Source: Ascochyta rabiei
Lineage: Eukaryota > Ascomycota > Dothideomycetes > Pleosporales > Didymellaceae
NCBI RefSeq assembly: GCF_004011695.2
Contig: NC_082425.1
Coordinates: 930,001 to 994,000, forward strand
Length of the DNA: 64,000 bases
Reading direction: 5' to 3'
This document shows positions 43,564 through 54,926 of the stretch, one piece after another. Position numbers and translations under genes: made by a program. Positions within the stretch are counted from its first letter, which is position 1. The number at the start of each line of letters is the position of its first letter. Below the pieces are notes generated by a model that made no database searches, had not been told where the DNA came from, and saw nothing but the letters and a program-made list of their open reading frames with translations.

Positions 43564-45093
43564 CGGATGGTGTCAGTGACAGCGAACTTGTCGGCGGCTA
43601 CGTTTTGTATGTCTGGTAAAGCACCAGAAGGACTGGCACTGAAGATCTGCTGGAAGTGCCAGTGGTAGGTAGAGAGAGAGAGCAGTCCAACGCAGCTGAG
43701 CCAGGGTAGACAAAGTACGTACTTGGCTGCCTAAAGTCGAGGTGTCAGAGGTCAAAGTGAGAGATGCAGTAGTTTTGTTGATAAGTGACACAGGGGCGTC
43801 CACTGATGTGTGGGCTGCCGTTTGGTCGTGGTTGTCAATTATCGAAGAAGTGCCACCATGTACACTGTGATGTTGAGGGGCTTTGTGGAGGGTAGGAGAG
43901 GTGGTTGGTTAGTGATGAGTTAGTTTATGTAGGCCCCGACCGACGCACTGCCGCTGTGCTATGGCAGCGGTGAGCCATGGTCAAGACACTCAAGTAAGAG
44001 AGATTGTGTGTGCCAGAAGGTGAGATGAGGCTTCAATGGGCGCCGATTTCTGAATGTGAAATGACCAGCTCGGAACAGGTAATTGACCAGTGTGTCTGAA
44101 AAGGGCACAAATACGCTGTACTTTCTTCAAACACAACGTACATTCTCCCAACTGTGATGCACATACAGTAGAGCTGTGTAGCACATGAAGGCGGCTCACT
44201 GCAGAGCTCTGACTAAAAGTGTTCTTTCCTCATGAGCACACCTTAGCATTGTATTTTGCTACGATACTGCGGCGCTGGCTTGGCGATTGCGGTTTGCACG
44301 TTGAATCTGCTGCTGGCTTAGGACAAGGCGGGGGCCTGGATCGTGAACTTTGGGAGTAGCGCGTTGCATCTCGACATGGCTCCCACGCATGATAGCTCTT
44401 ACCAGACCATCTCACCACGACAGCGCATTGTACGTTTTACGAGATACTGTCGCCTATTTTTCTAGCTTGTTGAGCGCACGTCTGGCACCATCCATGCACC
44501 CACGACATGGCTCCCTTTCGTCGGCGACCTCGAGGATGGTTCTCTTTACGTTCAGCAGGCGTAAAATCGGTACTCGACTGGAGTTGTGGATGCCGACGTT
44601 GCCCACACGTCTCGTTGGCTTCTGTGGTCGCACTTGTGTCATCACGTTTGAGGAGACCGCCAAGACGGGCGGGATTGGAGGACTCGACGCGCACGCGACA
44701 ATGTGCTCGCATCCAGTTGGAGACGCGCCGGCACGTGGCGCAAGAACAAGGAGACACGACCGGCCATGTGCAAGAGGAACACGTACGCGTCTGAGCGTCC
44801 GAGACTCCGAGGTGCGGTGAGTGTGTTGATTGCAGGGGGAAGCGGCGGCATTCGGTTCCTGAGGGCTGACACGCGATTCAATTTCGGCCAAGCGCTGAAC
44901 CCTGAGAAACGTCATGGTGCTAGTCTGTGCCCGTCGTGCATATTCCTCCTGCGCGCCTCTCCTCACCACACCGGACGATTTCGACCAGCGTACACGGCCG
45001 GAGTGCGTACACGGCTCGCGACACATTCTGCGACATCTATGCGCTTCTTTTCCCGTTCAGATTCCCTCCACTACTCGCTTTCCTGTCTCGACG
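43564..45093. other. Intergenic, divergent promoters of DUF6697 (-) and SAP30 (+)
   Basis: About 1.5 kb. The first 300 bp may contain extra coding sequence for the DUF6697 gene. Open frames at 44350-45030 overlap on both strands and have no signature. Confidence 0.4.
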
Positions 45094-45810
45094 ATGCCGC
45101 CGAAGCGCCATGCCGAGGACGTGCAGACACTCAAGGAGAAACTCCAGAACACCCACACCCACACCCACACCCACACCCACACAAACACAAACACAAACAC
45201 AAACACCAACACCCACACAAATACAAACGCCCGCGGACGCCGCACGGGAGGCACGCACGCCGCCAACGGGAGCAGCTTGAAGGAGGTCGACAATGCGTCC
45301 ACCAACAGCGGCCAGACGTCCAGTGACCTCGACACGTCCCATGTCAGTCACCGCCCACCGCCTCACTTCCGTGCCGCTCACCCTGCCCTGCACTGCCCCA
45401 CCTCTCCCATGTGCACCACGTGCTGACAACAGTCGCCCCTCCAGATGAAATGGACCTCGCAAGAGCCGGCCGTGCTCCAGAGCTACCGACGAGCCTACCG
45501 TCTCGACACCCCGTCGACGTTCAAGAACCCCCTCAGCCACGTCGTCCTCGGCCAGGGCATAGGTCGCATGTCGCCCACCATGGCACGCGCAAAGTCGAGA
45601 CGACGAGTGCACAAAGACCAGCTCGCAATGGCTGTGAGAAAGAACTTTAACGCTCTTGGCGTCACCGAGAGCGACGTCATCGTCGACTGGCTGTACAAGA
45701 CGAAACACCAAGGTACGTGTCTGCCGGCACTCCACACGGCATCCTCCAGCCGCTGACGACCACAACCAGACAAAGAATTTCGCGTACGATTTACGCCGCA
45801 ACGCAAGTGA
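45094..45810 (+). CDS. SAP30-like subunit of the Sin3 histone deacetylase complex
   Basis: Three exons, 45094-45342, 45445-45712 and 45770-45810; introns of 102 and 57 bp; 185 residues. The N-terminal exon (MPPKRHAEDVQTLKEKLQN) continues into a run of His-Thr and Asn-Thr dipeptides encoded by a CACACC/CAAACA microsatellite. The second exon carries the Sin3-binding SAP30 domain: VLQSYRRAYRLDTPS, GIGRMSPTMARAKSRRR, and KDQLAMAVRKNFNALGV followed by VIVDWLYKTKHQ. The third exon adds DKEFRVRFTPQRK and stops; a possible further intron (GTGAGC...TTTCAG) would lengthen the tail, but known family members end about here. SAP30 bridges Sin3 and associated factors in Rpd3-type deacetylase complexes in the nucleus. 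Confidence 0.82.
45150..45229. repeat. (CACACC)n/(CAAACA)n microsatellite inside SAP30 coding sequence
   Basis: About thirteen hexamer units, in frame as His-Thr then Asn-Thr dipeptides. Because the unit is 6 bp, length changes keep the reading frame. Confidence 0.9.
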
Positions 45811-46520
45811 GCTCGACTCTGCTCACACGACACACGCACACACACACACACACCTTCGCTTTATTTTCAGACCTTTTCGTCGATACCCAGTCGTGGCACA
45901 ACAGCCAGCGACCATTAGATATAATGAGCATGAGCATGAGCATTTTGCGAGGCGTTCAGGATACAGGCACGCCCGCGGACGGGCGACACGCGCCGCGGGT
46001 GAGAGCTCGTCGCCCTCTGGCGCTTGGGAGCCGGACACGTCAATGATGACCCCACGTGCAACGCGGCATAACCGCTTGCAGACGATACACTTTATGGAGA
46101 ACTAGGTTATAATGGCTATTTGGTATTACACACTCGGCTCCATGGTTGGCAGGTCTCGGGATGCTTACCGAGAGCTTTTTGTTCCGCTGTGCCACTCGAG
46201 CTTCCACTAGCACGCACACCCACACGCGACCTGAAGAAGCTTCGCTCAAACTGTGTACATCCAACGCCAATGTTGTGTTTGTATACATCAGTAACAATAG
46301 CAACACTACCGCCGTGCTGCGCTAGAACCGCATTGCTCTCGAAGGTGCTGGAAGACGCGCCCACTTGCCGAGGGCCAAAGCTCGTCGCGCGTCATTGGTC
46401 GCAGGGGGACCGACCGCTCAAAAAGTTCATCCACTCCATCGACATCCAAGTCGCCCATCCAGCACTCGCATACTGCAGCATCACCACGTTCTTTTTCAGC
46501 GCCTCTTCTAACTTTCCACC
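45811..46520. other. Intergenic between SAP30 and MDJ1
   Basis: About 700 bp including a (CA)n run at about 45835-45852. Open frames on both strands have no domain. Holds the SAP30 3' end and the MDJ1 promoter. Confidence 0.45.
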
Positions 46521-48209
46521 ATGAGTTTTGTCGGTCCAATGCCGCTGAAGGCGGTGGCTCCCGCGCGCATAGTGTCCGCCTCTCGCCAGTGCCAGAGAAG
46601 GAACATGTCGCGAGCGAGAACGCAGATGAAGAGGCCGGCGCTGGCTGCGCAGACACAGACACAGAATGCGCCATCCATACGAGTATGTTTCATTCACGAT
46701 TCGCCCCGTTTGCGTCGAACAGGTCACTGATGGGACGGACAGCTCTTCCACGCATCACCTACCACACACGCAATGACAGATCCCTACAAGACACTCGGTG
46801 TCGACAAGAGCGCCACGGCCGCCGACATCAAGAAAGCTTACTACGGCCTCGCGAAGAAGTACCACCCCGACACGAACAAGGAGCCCACCGCCAAGGAGAA
46901 GTTCGCCGCCGCCCAGTCCGCATACGAAGTTCTATCCGACAAGGAGAAGAAGGCTGCCTACGATTCTTACGGCTCGTCAGCCTTTGACCAAAATGGCGGG
47001 TTCAACCCAGGCGCCGGCGCCGGCGCCGGGCCTGGAGGCAACCCATTCGGCGGAGGATTTGGAGGCTTCGGTGGATTCGGTGGTGCACAAGGCGGTTTCG
47101 GCGGCCAAGGAGGCTTCCAGGACATCAACTTTGAGGATTTATTTGGCGCATTTGCTGGTGGCAGAAGGCCAAGAGGAGGCGGTGGCCGGAGGAACCCGTT
47201 CCAGGAAGAGATCATGGTGGGCGACAACATCGAAGTACAGACGAACATCTCGTTCCTGGATGCAGCCAAGGGCGTCAAGAAGGAGATACACATTACGCCG
47301 ATGGTGGAGTGCGGGACATGTAAAGGCAAGGGCATGAAGGCTGGTGCCAAGAAGGCCGAGTGCAAGGGCTGCGGCGGCACCGGACAGAGAGTCACGAGCA
47401 TGGGTGGCTTCCACATGAGCGCAACATGTTCGCAGTGTGGCGGCTCTGGCTTCGCGATACCACGCGGCTCGTCGTGTGGAACCTGCGGCGGCGACGGAGC
47501 TGTCAAGGAACGCAAGACGATACAGATCGACATCCCCGGTGGCGTGGAGGACGGGATGCGCCTGCGCGTCAACGGCGAGGGCGATGCAGCGCTCACAGGG
47601 CAGGCCATGTCCGGCGGCACAGTGCGCGGCCAGAAGGGCGACCTTTACGTGCTCATCCGCGTAGCGGCCGATAGCAAGTTCAAGCGCAACGGCTCTGATA
47701 TTCTTCACACTGCGACCATTCCCTTCACAACCGCCGTTCTCGGTGGGGAAATCAAGGTCCCCACCCTTGACGGCGAAGTCATGGTCAAGGTGCCAACTGG
47801 CTCAGGAACAGGCGACAACATCACCCTCTCAGGCATGGGTATGAAGGTGCTCTCTAGCGGACGTCGCGGTGCTGGCAAGGGAGACTTGAAGGTCGAGTTC
47901 AAGGTCAACATGCCGAAGTACCTCTCTGTGAACCAGCGGACGATCCTGGAGATGCTGGCGGACGAGATGGGCGACAAGAGCGCAAAGAGGATCATGAACT
48001 TGAGCAAGTTCAGGGAAGACGCGCAAGCGGCGGCAGAAAAGCCATCGACTGCATCGACGCCGGACGAGCACAAGAACGAGGGCTTTCTGAAGAGCGCGTG
48101 GCACAACCTCACCGGGCAACACAACCACTTGAAGAAGGATCAGCCGAAGAAGGACGAGCCGACAAGCGAGAAGAAGGACGACGAGAAGAAGGGCGCTGGT
48201 TCGGCGTGA
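46521..48209 (+). CDS. MDJ1: Mitochondrial DnaJ (type I J-protein), Mdj1-like
   Basis: Two exons, 46521-46682 and 46743-48209 (60-bp intron, CGA|GTATGT...GGACAG); 542 residues. The first exon is Arg/Ser/Ala-rich with no acidic residue for the first 54 codons, typical of a mitochondrial targeting sequence, and joins [20 protein letters not shown] in frame. The J domain carries the essential HPD in KKYHPDTNK. Next comes a Gly/Phe region ([12 protein letters not shown]). Four zinc-binding repeats follow: [24 protein letters not shown] and CGTCGGDG. The C-terminal substrate domain includes [16 protein letters not shown] and [14 protein letters not shown]. The tail is Lys/Asp-rich. Mdj1 delivers unfolded proteins to the matrix Hsp70 Ssc1 and stimulates its ATPase. 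Strong call. Confidence 0.93.
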
Positions 48210-48380
48210 GGTTGAGCAAGGCTCTGTGTATATTTATTTGACATGTTGTACAACACTTGGACTGGCGCATACGGTGGATGTCCACTGTGCGCGCACACGG
48301 ACGATTGCAAGCATTTCTGGCGTTGAGTTGCGGTCGAGATGTGTAGACGTACCTGCTGTAGTCGTTGGCCTCTCGACTCT

Positions 48381-48600
48381 GGCTTGTATAGTATAGTAAA
48401 GTATAGTAAGGTATAGTAAGGTATAGTAAGGTATAGTAAGGTATAGTAAGGTATAGTGAGGTATAGTGAGGTATAGTGAGGTATAGTGAGGTATAGTGAG
48501 GTATAGTGAGGTATAGTGAGGTATAGTAAAGTATAGTAAAGTATAGTAAAGTATAGTCAAGTAAGTAGAGTATAGTAAAGTATAGTAAAGTATAGTATAG
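48381..48600. repeat. 10-bp minisatellite (gtatagtRaR), about 20 units in variant blocks
   Basis: From 48391 to 48560 seventeen 10-mers follow in strict register. Variant order: one gtatagtaaa, five gtatagtaag, seven gtatagtgag, three gtatagtaaa, then a degenerate copy. Beyond 48560 the register shifts by one base and continues degenerate to 48600. It lies about 180 bp after the MDJ1 stop codon. Confidence 0.92.
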
Positions 48601-49044
48601 GATACATGTAATAGCAAACCGTATCCACTCGACAGCATCGACCGGCAACACTCGTAGCTCCGCGCTTCCCTATCTTCCCCCCCAGGGCGCGTACAGAGGG
48701 TGAAGTCGCCTCGACGGCTCTGAAGACGCCCGTTCGCAGCACCCACAATGCTCCGCACCGAGCGCTTCGGCGAAGCCATGCTGCGGTCTCTCGAGGACGT
48801 GATTGGCCGAAGCAAACCACAGGGCTGGGATCACCCCGTACAGCTAGCGAGGATGTGGCTGCCTCGAAGGGACCTGTAGAGCAGCGCTCGTGGTGTTGAG
48901 CGCCTAGACGGCTCGAGTGAGCGTGTGCAGATTGCATCGTTGGAGTGCCGGCGTGCTTATGCGTGTGCCTGCAGTGGCCCATGTAGGTAACGACCGACCG
49001 ACCGAGCGCGTTGTGGAACCCCGCCTGAGCACTGGAGTTCCAAC

Positions 49045-49070
49045 ACGACGACGACGACGACGACGACGAC
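49045..49070. repeat. (ACG)n trinucleotide tract
   Basis: Eight to nine ACG units in the MDJ1-BRO1 intergenic region. Confidence 0.85.
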
Positions 49071-49413
49071 TTGACGTGCATCTCACCGCCACTGCCTGCG
49101 ATTGCTACATCTCGAGGCCGTCCCTCGTCCTCTCGCACGGAAAGAGTCAAGTAGCACGGTGATACCGGCCCAGCGCATGCAGTGCCACGAGACGCACGCC
49201 AGCTGGTGAACAGCACGACTCGGCCACGCTATCCTGGTAACCTCCGTCATCCCGCTCCGCTGGACTATCGATTGATGCCTCGGACGCGACCCACGCCTGC
49301 GCGACTGCCATAGCATTCTCCCTTCTTACTCTTACTCTTGCACAGCACGTGCAGCGCTTCTGCTGGCGACTCGGCGCTCCATTGCATCCGCCACCGTCTC
49401 GCCATTCCGCTCA

Positions 49414-49444
49414 CCAAACCCAACCCAACCCAACCCAACCCAAC
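49414..49444. repeat. (CCCAA)n pentanucleotide tract before BRO1
   Basis: About six units ending 28 bp before the BRO1 start codon at 49473; probably in the 5' leader. Confidence 0.85.
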
Positions 49445-49472
49445 GGCTGCGCCCGCTGCGCTAGGCAGCACC

Positions 49473-52400
49473 ATGGCCACCCAGATCCCCATGATTTCGG
49501 TCCCGCTGAAGCAGACCAACGAGATCGACTGGATCCAGCCGTTGAAGGGCTACATACGGCAGACGTACGGCGATGACCCCGAACGCTATGCGGAAGAGTG
49601 TGCAACCCTCAACCGGTTACGGCAGGACATGCGCGGCGCAGGGAAGGACAGCGCGGCGGGGAGAGACCTGCTGTACAGATACTACGGGCAGCTGGAGCTG
49701 CTCGACCTCAGATTCCCAGTCGACGAGAACCACATCAAGATCAGCTTCACATGGTGCGTTGGTAACATCACGTCACGGCGTTCATGTTGGCCGGGCCATC
49801 ATCTGACATGACCAGGTTCGACGCCTTCACACACAAGCCCACCTCTCAGTACTCTCTCGCCTACGAGAAAGCCAGCATCATCTTCAACATCTCCGCCGTC
49901 CTGTCCTGCCACGCAGCGCACCAGAACCGCCACGAGGACGTCGGCCTCAAGACTGCCTACCACTCCTTCCAGGCCTCGGCCGGCATGTTCACCTACATCA
50001 ACGAGAACTTCCTGCACGCCCCTAGCCAGGACCTGGGAAGAGAGACGGTCAAGTGTCTGATCAGCGTCATGCTGGCCCAGGCGCAGGAGGTGTTTCTGGA
50101 GAAGCAGGTCGTGGACGGGAAGAAGGTCGGCTTGCTGGCGAAGCTGGCGAGTCAGGCAGCGTTCCTGTATGCCCAGGCCACTGAAGGCGCGCAGGAGAAT
50201 GTCACGAATGCGGTGTTTGAAAAGGTCTGGTTGTTGGTTTGCCAGGTAGGTCCCACTACACAAGGCGTTTCGCTTGGTGCTGACGTGACGCAGATCAAAG
50301 CAAACTACATGGCCTCAGCGGCGCAATACTACCAAGCGCTCGCCGATGACGACGCGAACGCGCACGGAGTCGCCATCTGCCGACTCCAGGTCGCAGAGAC
50401 GAGCGCTCGGGACGCAAACCGCGCAGCCAACAGCTTTCCCAACTCGGCGCCCGCAAACTCAAACTTGACTTCGGAAACGCACGGCATACTGTCTGAGATG
50501 ACCAAAAAGCATCTCTCGAACGTCCAGGAGAAGCTGGCCGAGTTCATGAAGGACAACGATTTCATCTACCACCAAGGTATTCCAAACGAGGCTTCGCTAA
50601 CGCCGATCCCGAAGCTGCCCGCAGCGAAAGCGATACCCGTCAGCGAATTGTATCAAGGCCAGGACGTGCAGAGAATCATTGGACCCGACATCTTCCAGAA
50701 AATCGTACCCCTAGCCGTCACAGAATCCGCAAGTCTCTACGACGAGGAGAAGGCGAAGCTGATCCGTGCCGAGAGCGAGAGGGTCGAAGTCGCAAACGAC
50801 GAAATGGCAGCCAGCCTCGACTACTTGAAGCTCCCAGATAGCTTGAATGTGCTGCGCGGAGGCATGGACCAGGATATGATGGTCGACTCGGACTTCCGGA
50901 AGTGGTGTGAGGATCTTGCCGGCCACCAATCGTTTTCGTCGGCTTTCGATCAGCTGAACCGTGACAAGTCGGAGATTGCTGGCACATTGGACGCCAGCAT
51001 GAAGCAGCTGGACATGGAGGAGAGCGTATGCGAGAAGATGCGGTCCAAGTACGGTCCGGAGTGGACGCAGCAGCCCAGCTCAAGACTTACGGCGACACTG
51101 CGGAGCGATATCAGGAACTACCGTGGAGCGGTAGATGAGGCGAGTACGAGCGATGCGCAGCTGTACAACACCTTCCGGCAGTGCGAGGCGGATTTTGATG
51201 AGATGCGTTCCGCCGGTGAGACGGACGAGGCGGATGTGCTGTACCAGAGAGCTATGATCAAGGCCGGTGCTCAGAAGGGCAAGAGTCCAAGACCTGCAGA
51301 AGGCAATCTCATCGACGACGACTTTGACGACGGACCGACGGTTTCAGATCAGATCGCGGCTGTCGAGGACTTGCTGCGGAAACTGAATCTGGTTAAGAAA
51401 GAGCGGGCCCAGATACTGCTCGATCTGAAGGGCAAGGTATGTGCGGGTTCATCTGGCATGCCTGTAGTTGCTAATTGAGCCAGGTACATTCCGACGACAT
51501 CTCGAACGTCCTTATTCTCAACAAGAAGGCGATTGCGAACCAGGAGTCGCAGCTCTTCAAAGCCGAGCTCGAAAAGTTCCGACCACACCAGAACCGCATC
51601 CTGCAAGCCAACCACAAGCAAGCATCCCTACTCAAGGAACTCACACGCACCTATTCGGACCTTCTCAAAGACAAACGCGTCAGGTCAGAGCAAAGTAAAT
51701 ACGAAGCCTTCTCGAGACAGCGAAACACCGTCATGACCAAGTACCGGAGGGTCAACCAGAACTTCAACGACCTCGTGGCTGGCCTCAACCGCGCTCAGCA
51801 GTTCTACTCGGAGATGAAGGAGACGGTATCGAGTCTGCAAAAGAACGTCGAGACATTCGTCAACAACCGAAGATCCGAGGGCGGACAGCTCCTCGCCCGC
51901 ATCGAGCAGAGCAAGTCACAAGGCGCAGACCACGAGCAGCAGCGCCTCAAAGACCTCATGGAGCGCATGTCCATGGAACCATCAGGATCGCCTGTCTCAG
52001 CCGGCAGCGGACGCAAGAAGTCGGTACCGCCTCCGCTGTCCTCAATACCCGGATACCCCAGCACCTCCCCAGCGGGCCACGTGCAATACAACCCCGCGGC
52101 CTCACCGCCAGTAACACCGCGCTACCCACCTACCACGCAGCAATCCTTCATGTCCCCGCAGCAATCGTACAGCGGGGCGGCATCCAACACCTTCCAGCCC
52201 CCTCCCCCCCGCCGCGAATCCTACCAGCAATACCCGCAACACCAACACCAAACCTCGCAATCCTACAACCCAGCCCAACACCAATACAACCCCGTCTCGC
52301 CCCCAGCACATCAGCAGTTCTTCTCCCCACCCCCGCCACAACACCCGCAGCACCAGCCGTGGGGCCAACCGCCGCCGCAGCAGCCGCCGCCGCAGCCGCA

Positions 52401-52602
52401 GTGGGGCCAGAACGTGCCGCAGGGCTACGTACCGCCGCCGCCGCCGCCGGGCCCGCCGCCTCAGCAGGACTACTCTCACTTCTCGCAGGGCTCGTATCCC
52501 GCCGGCCCCGGTGGGTATGCGCAGCGGCCCGCGCAGGGTCAGGCTCAGGGCCAGGGCCAGGGCGGAAGCGATCCGTGGGCCGGTTTGAGCGGGTGGAAAT
52601 AG
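49473..52602 (+). CDS. BRO1: Bro1, ESCRT-associated vacuolar sorting protein
   Basis: Four exons, 49473-49753, 49816-50245, 50294-51436 and 51484-52602; 990 residues. The second intron is only 48 bp, in frame and stop-free (GTAGGT...ACGCAG), so retention would add 16 residues. The BRO1 domain occupies residues about 5-390 (MISVPLKQTNEIDWIQPLKG at the start; KASIIFNISAVLSCHAA in the middle). A V domain with long helices follows to about residue 750. The C-terminus is Pro/Gln-rich (GYVPPPPPPGPPPQQDY), matching the region that recruits the ubiquitin hydrolase Doa4 in yeast and late-acting ESCRT partners in general. Bro1 binds ESCRT-III at endosomes for multivesicular-body sorting; the related PalA has a similar domain, but length and Pro-rich tail favour Bro1. 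Confidence 0.92.
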
Positions 52603-52949
52603 ACGAGTTTGTCGACGGGAGTGCGTTGAGCGGACGGGGCGGGCTGGGATATACGCGTTGGCGGACTGTGTACAAGTAGATCTTGACGTACATGTCAAAG
52701 TAGTCGTGGAACCAGAAGTGTCGCAAGCGGTGACTTGTAAGCGTAGACGTTGAATCCAGCAGCAACCCCCCTAAAGCAGAAAGACGACGTGCATAAACAA
52801 GTCTATCAAGAAGACTGTTTTAGAAAAACAAGAGTGGACTGGTGTATATAAATAGATACCAAAGTAGATCTCACAGTAGCCAGACGTAGAACTGAAAGAG
52901 GCACAAGCATATCGACAAGCGCAGACACAGCATCCAAAACCACCTTGCC

Positions 52950-52974
52950 AACACACACACACACACACACACAC
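52950..52974. repeat. (CA)n dinucleotide tract
   Basis: About twelve CA units downstream of BRO1. Confidence 0.9.
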
Positions 52975-53434
52975 CTCCGCCCACCATGCCAAACACGCCC
53001 AACAAGGCAGCCAGCCCCACACAGCCGTGGGCCCTGTGTCCAGAACAGGTAGTTCCTACTACCCAAACCGGGCATACGCAGACGCAGCCCGACGCAGGGA
53101 GGCTGAAAGGCAGTGTGAAGCAGTCAAGGGTAGAGTATGAAAAAGGGGGGAAGGGGGGGATCAGCAACAATTGGCTACCTACCTTGGCTGTCTTCATCTG
53201 TGCACGTCAACCAACCTAGCGCGATTTGAGACCGATAGGAAAACAGCGTGGAGATGGGATGGACTGGGAATCAACTGTTGCTAAACGCTGCGACGTGGAG
53301 GTGAATTGGTGGAGTTGGGATTGGTAGAGCGTGGGGTGGATGTGGGGATGTGAGGATGGATTTTGGTTATATATGCTGTGTTGTAGGGTTAGTGGTGGGG
53401 AAGGAAAGGGATTGTGTAGTGATGTGGTGGAGTG

Positions 53435-53544
53435 GTGATGGCTGTGTTGTGGGATGGTGATGGCTGTGTTGTGGGATGGTGATGGCTGTGTTGTGGGATG
53501 GTGATGGCTGTGTTGTGGGATGGTGATGGCTGTGTTGTGGGATG
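53435..53544. repeat. 22-bp minisatellite, five perfect copies
   Basis: Five identical head-to-tail copies of gtgatggctgtgttgtgggatg. Perfect identity suggests recent expansion. Unlike the 10-bp array near MDJ1, no variant blocks are seen. Confidence 0.95.
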
Positions 53545-54926
53545 GTGATGTTAACGCTAGTGTAGTGGTGATGGTAATGTGATGTAATGTTGAAGCAATA
53601 GGGAGGGTGATGCGATATTGATGCGATATCAACGGCGTTGGTGGTGGTCATATTGCCGAGTTTTGTGGGTCAATCGCCTTGTCTGTTGTTTCCCCATCTT
53701 TGTCCCTTGTTGTTCTCTGTGCGCTCGGCTATCGACTGCGTAGCGCAAATCAAGCATCAGATCGACGCATGAGGTCGCGCGGCTGGATTGAACACATCTT
53801 GTGCTGCAGATAACAGGAACAGACGAGCATGGCATGGCATGGCAGGTTTTTGTACGACGTTGAGGGACAGCGTTTGTCGGACGATCCGCTCGGTCGAGAA
53901 GCAGTGGATGATTTCGTACTCGTATCTCGCAGGGCTGGATCAGCGGGACGTGCCGGCCTGCAAGCTTTGGTATGAAGGGCAGGCCTGAGATTTGCGACAG
54001 CACAACATTGAAAAACCACTTGCAGCTGGCTGGCTCACGCACGCCCGAGACTCTCGTCGGCGCAGGTGGCTTGGCGCGTTGGCCGAGCGTGACAGTGACA
54101 GTGAGGCCGAGGCATGAATGGTTGGAGTGAGGTTTGACGGGAGCCGATGCAATGCCCTGAAGACGCTAATTCACAGCAAGGATGATGTCTTAATTACCTA
54201 GCAGCTGTGGACGTGAGCCGTAAGCGCATAGTCCGGTGTCGTCCAAGGCATGGGACGCCAGCGCGCGAACAAGTCAGCCATGAATCGCGGCTGCTTGGCA
54301 TGCGTCGGAGGAAATCCACGGAGCCTCCGCAAAGACTGACCTCGCGTGCGACCACGAAGGAGATGCTGCAGAGGCGGGAGGAGTGAACGGAGGCACACGA
54401 CTACCCAAGTCGCACCCCCGCACGGCGCGCACACTGCACAGGATTCAGCAGCGACCATGACTGCCGGACACCGACGCGGCATTCTTTCCAAACGTTGAGC
54501 TCGACGCGTGGACCATGCCAAGGACAGAAAGAATCGGGGCACCCAGGGATGGACAGGAACCGCATCGTACAAGTCCGTTGGCCGGTGCTGCTCCACTCAT
54601 CTCGTCTCTCCTTTAACTGCGGTGTGCTCTGTCTCTCTGCGTGTTCCCCTGGTGATTACTGGAGAGCGGGCCGGCTAGAGACACACAACATCCCTTTCGC
54701 ATCCGGGCATACCGCAGCAACACCGCGAACCACGGCACCCGCTACTCCGACCTGGTCCATCTTGACGTATACACTAAACGGAGGCAGTGCTAACCTGGAC
54801 GTACCCGTAAACCCCACCATCGCCGCATGATTGCACGTCCAACACGACAAACACCCTGTCTGCACTCGGTCACGCGACACATCCAAACCCACCCTTGCCT
54901 CCGCACACCTTCTTCGCTTCGAGGCA

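Larger units (their letters stand above)
48210..49472. other. Intergenic with minisatellite, upstream of BRO1
   Basis: About 1.26 kb. It holds a 10-bp minisatellite (48381-48600), an (ACG)n run (49045-49070) and a CCCAA repeat just before the BRO1 start. No gene supported. Confidence 0.5.
52603..54926. other. Long intergenic region between BRO1 and the PAP2 gene
   Basis: About 2.3 kb. It contains a (CA)n tract and a 22-bp minisatellite. Open frames such as 53216-53632 (-) are translations of the repeat. No gene supported. Confidence 0.5.

Noticed and set aside
48391..48560. Regular 10-bp repeats considered as a CRISPR array
   Set aside because: Units are contiguous without spacers, and this is a eukaryotic genome.
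48109..48815. Minus-strand open frames reading LTIPYYT repeats
   Set aside because: Translation of the 10-bp minisatellite; nothing outside the array looks coding.
53216..53632. Minus-strand open frame rich in HSHHHPTTQPS repeats
   Set aside because: A direct translation of the 22-bp minisatellite.
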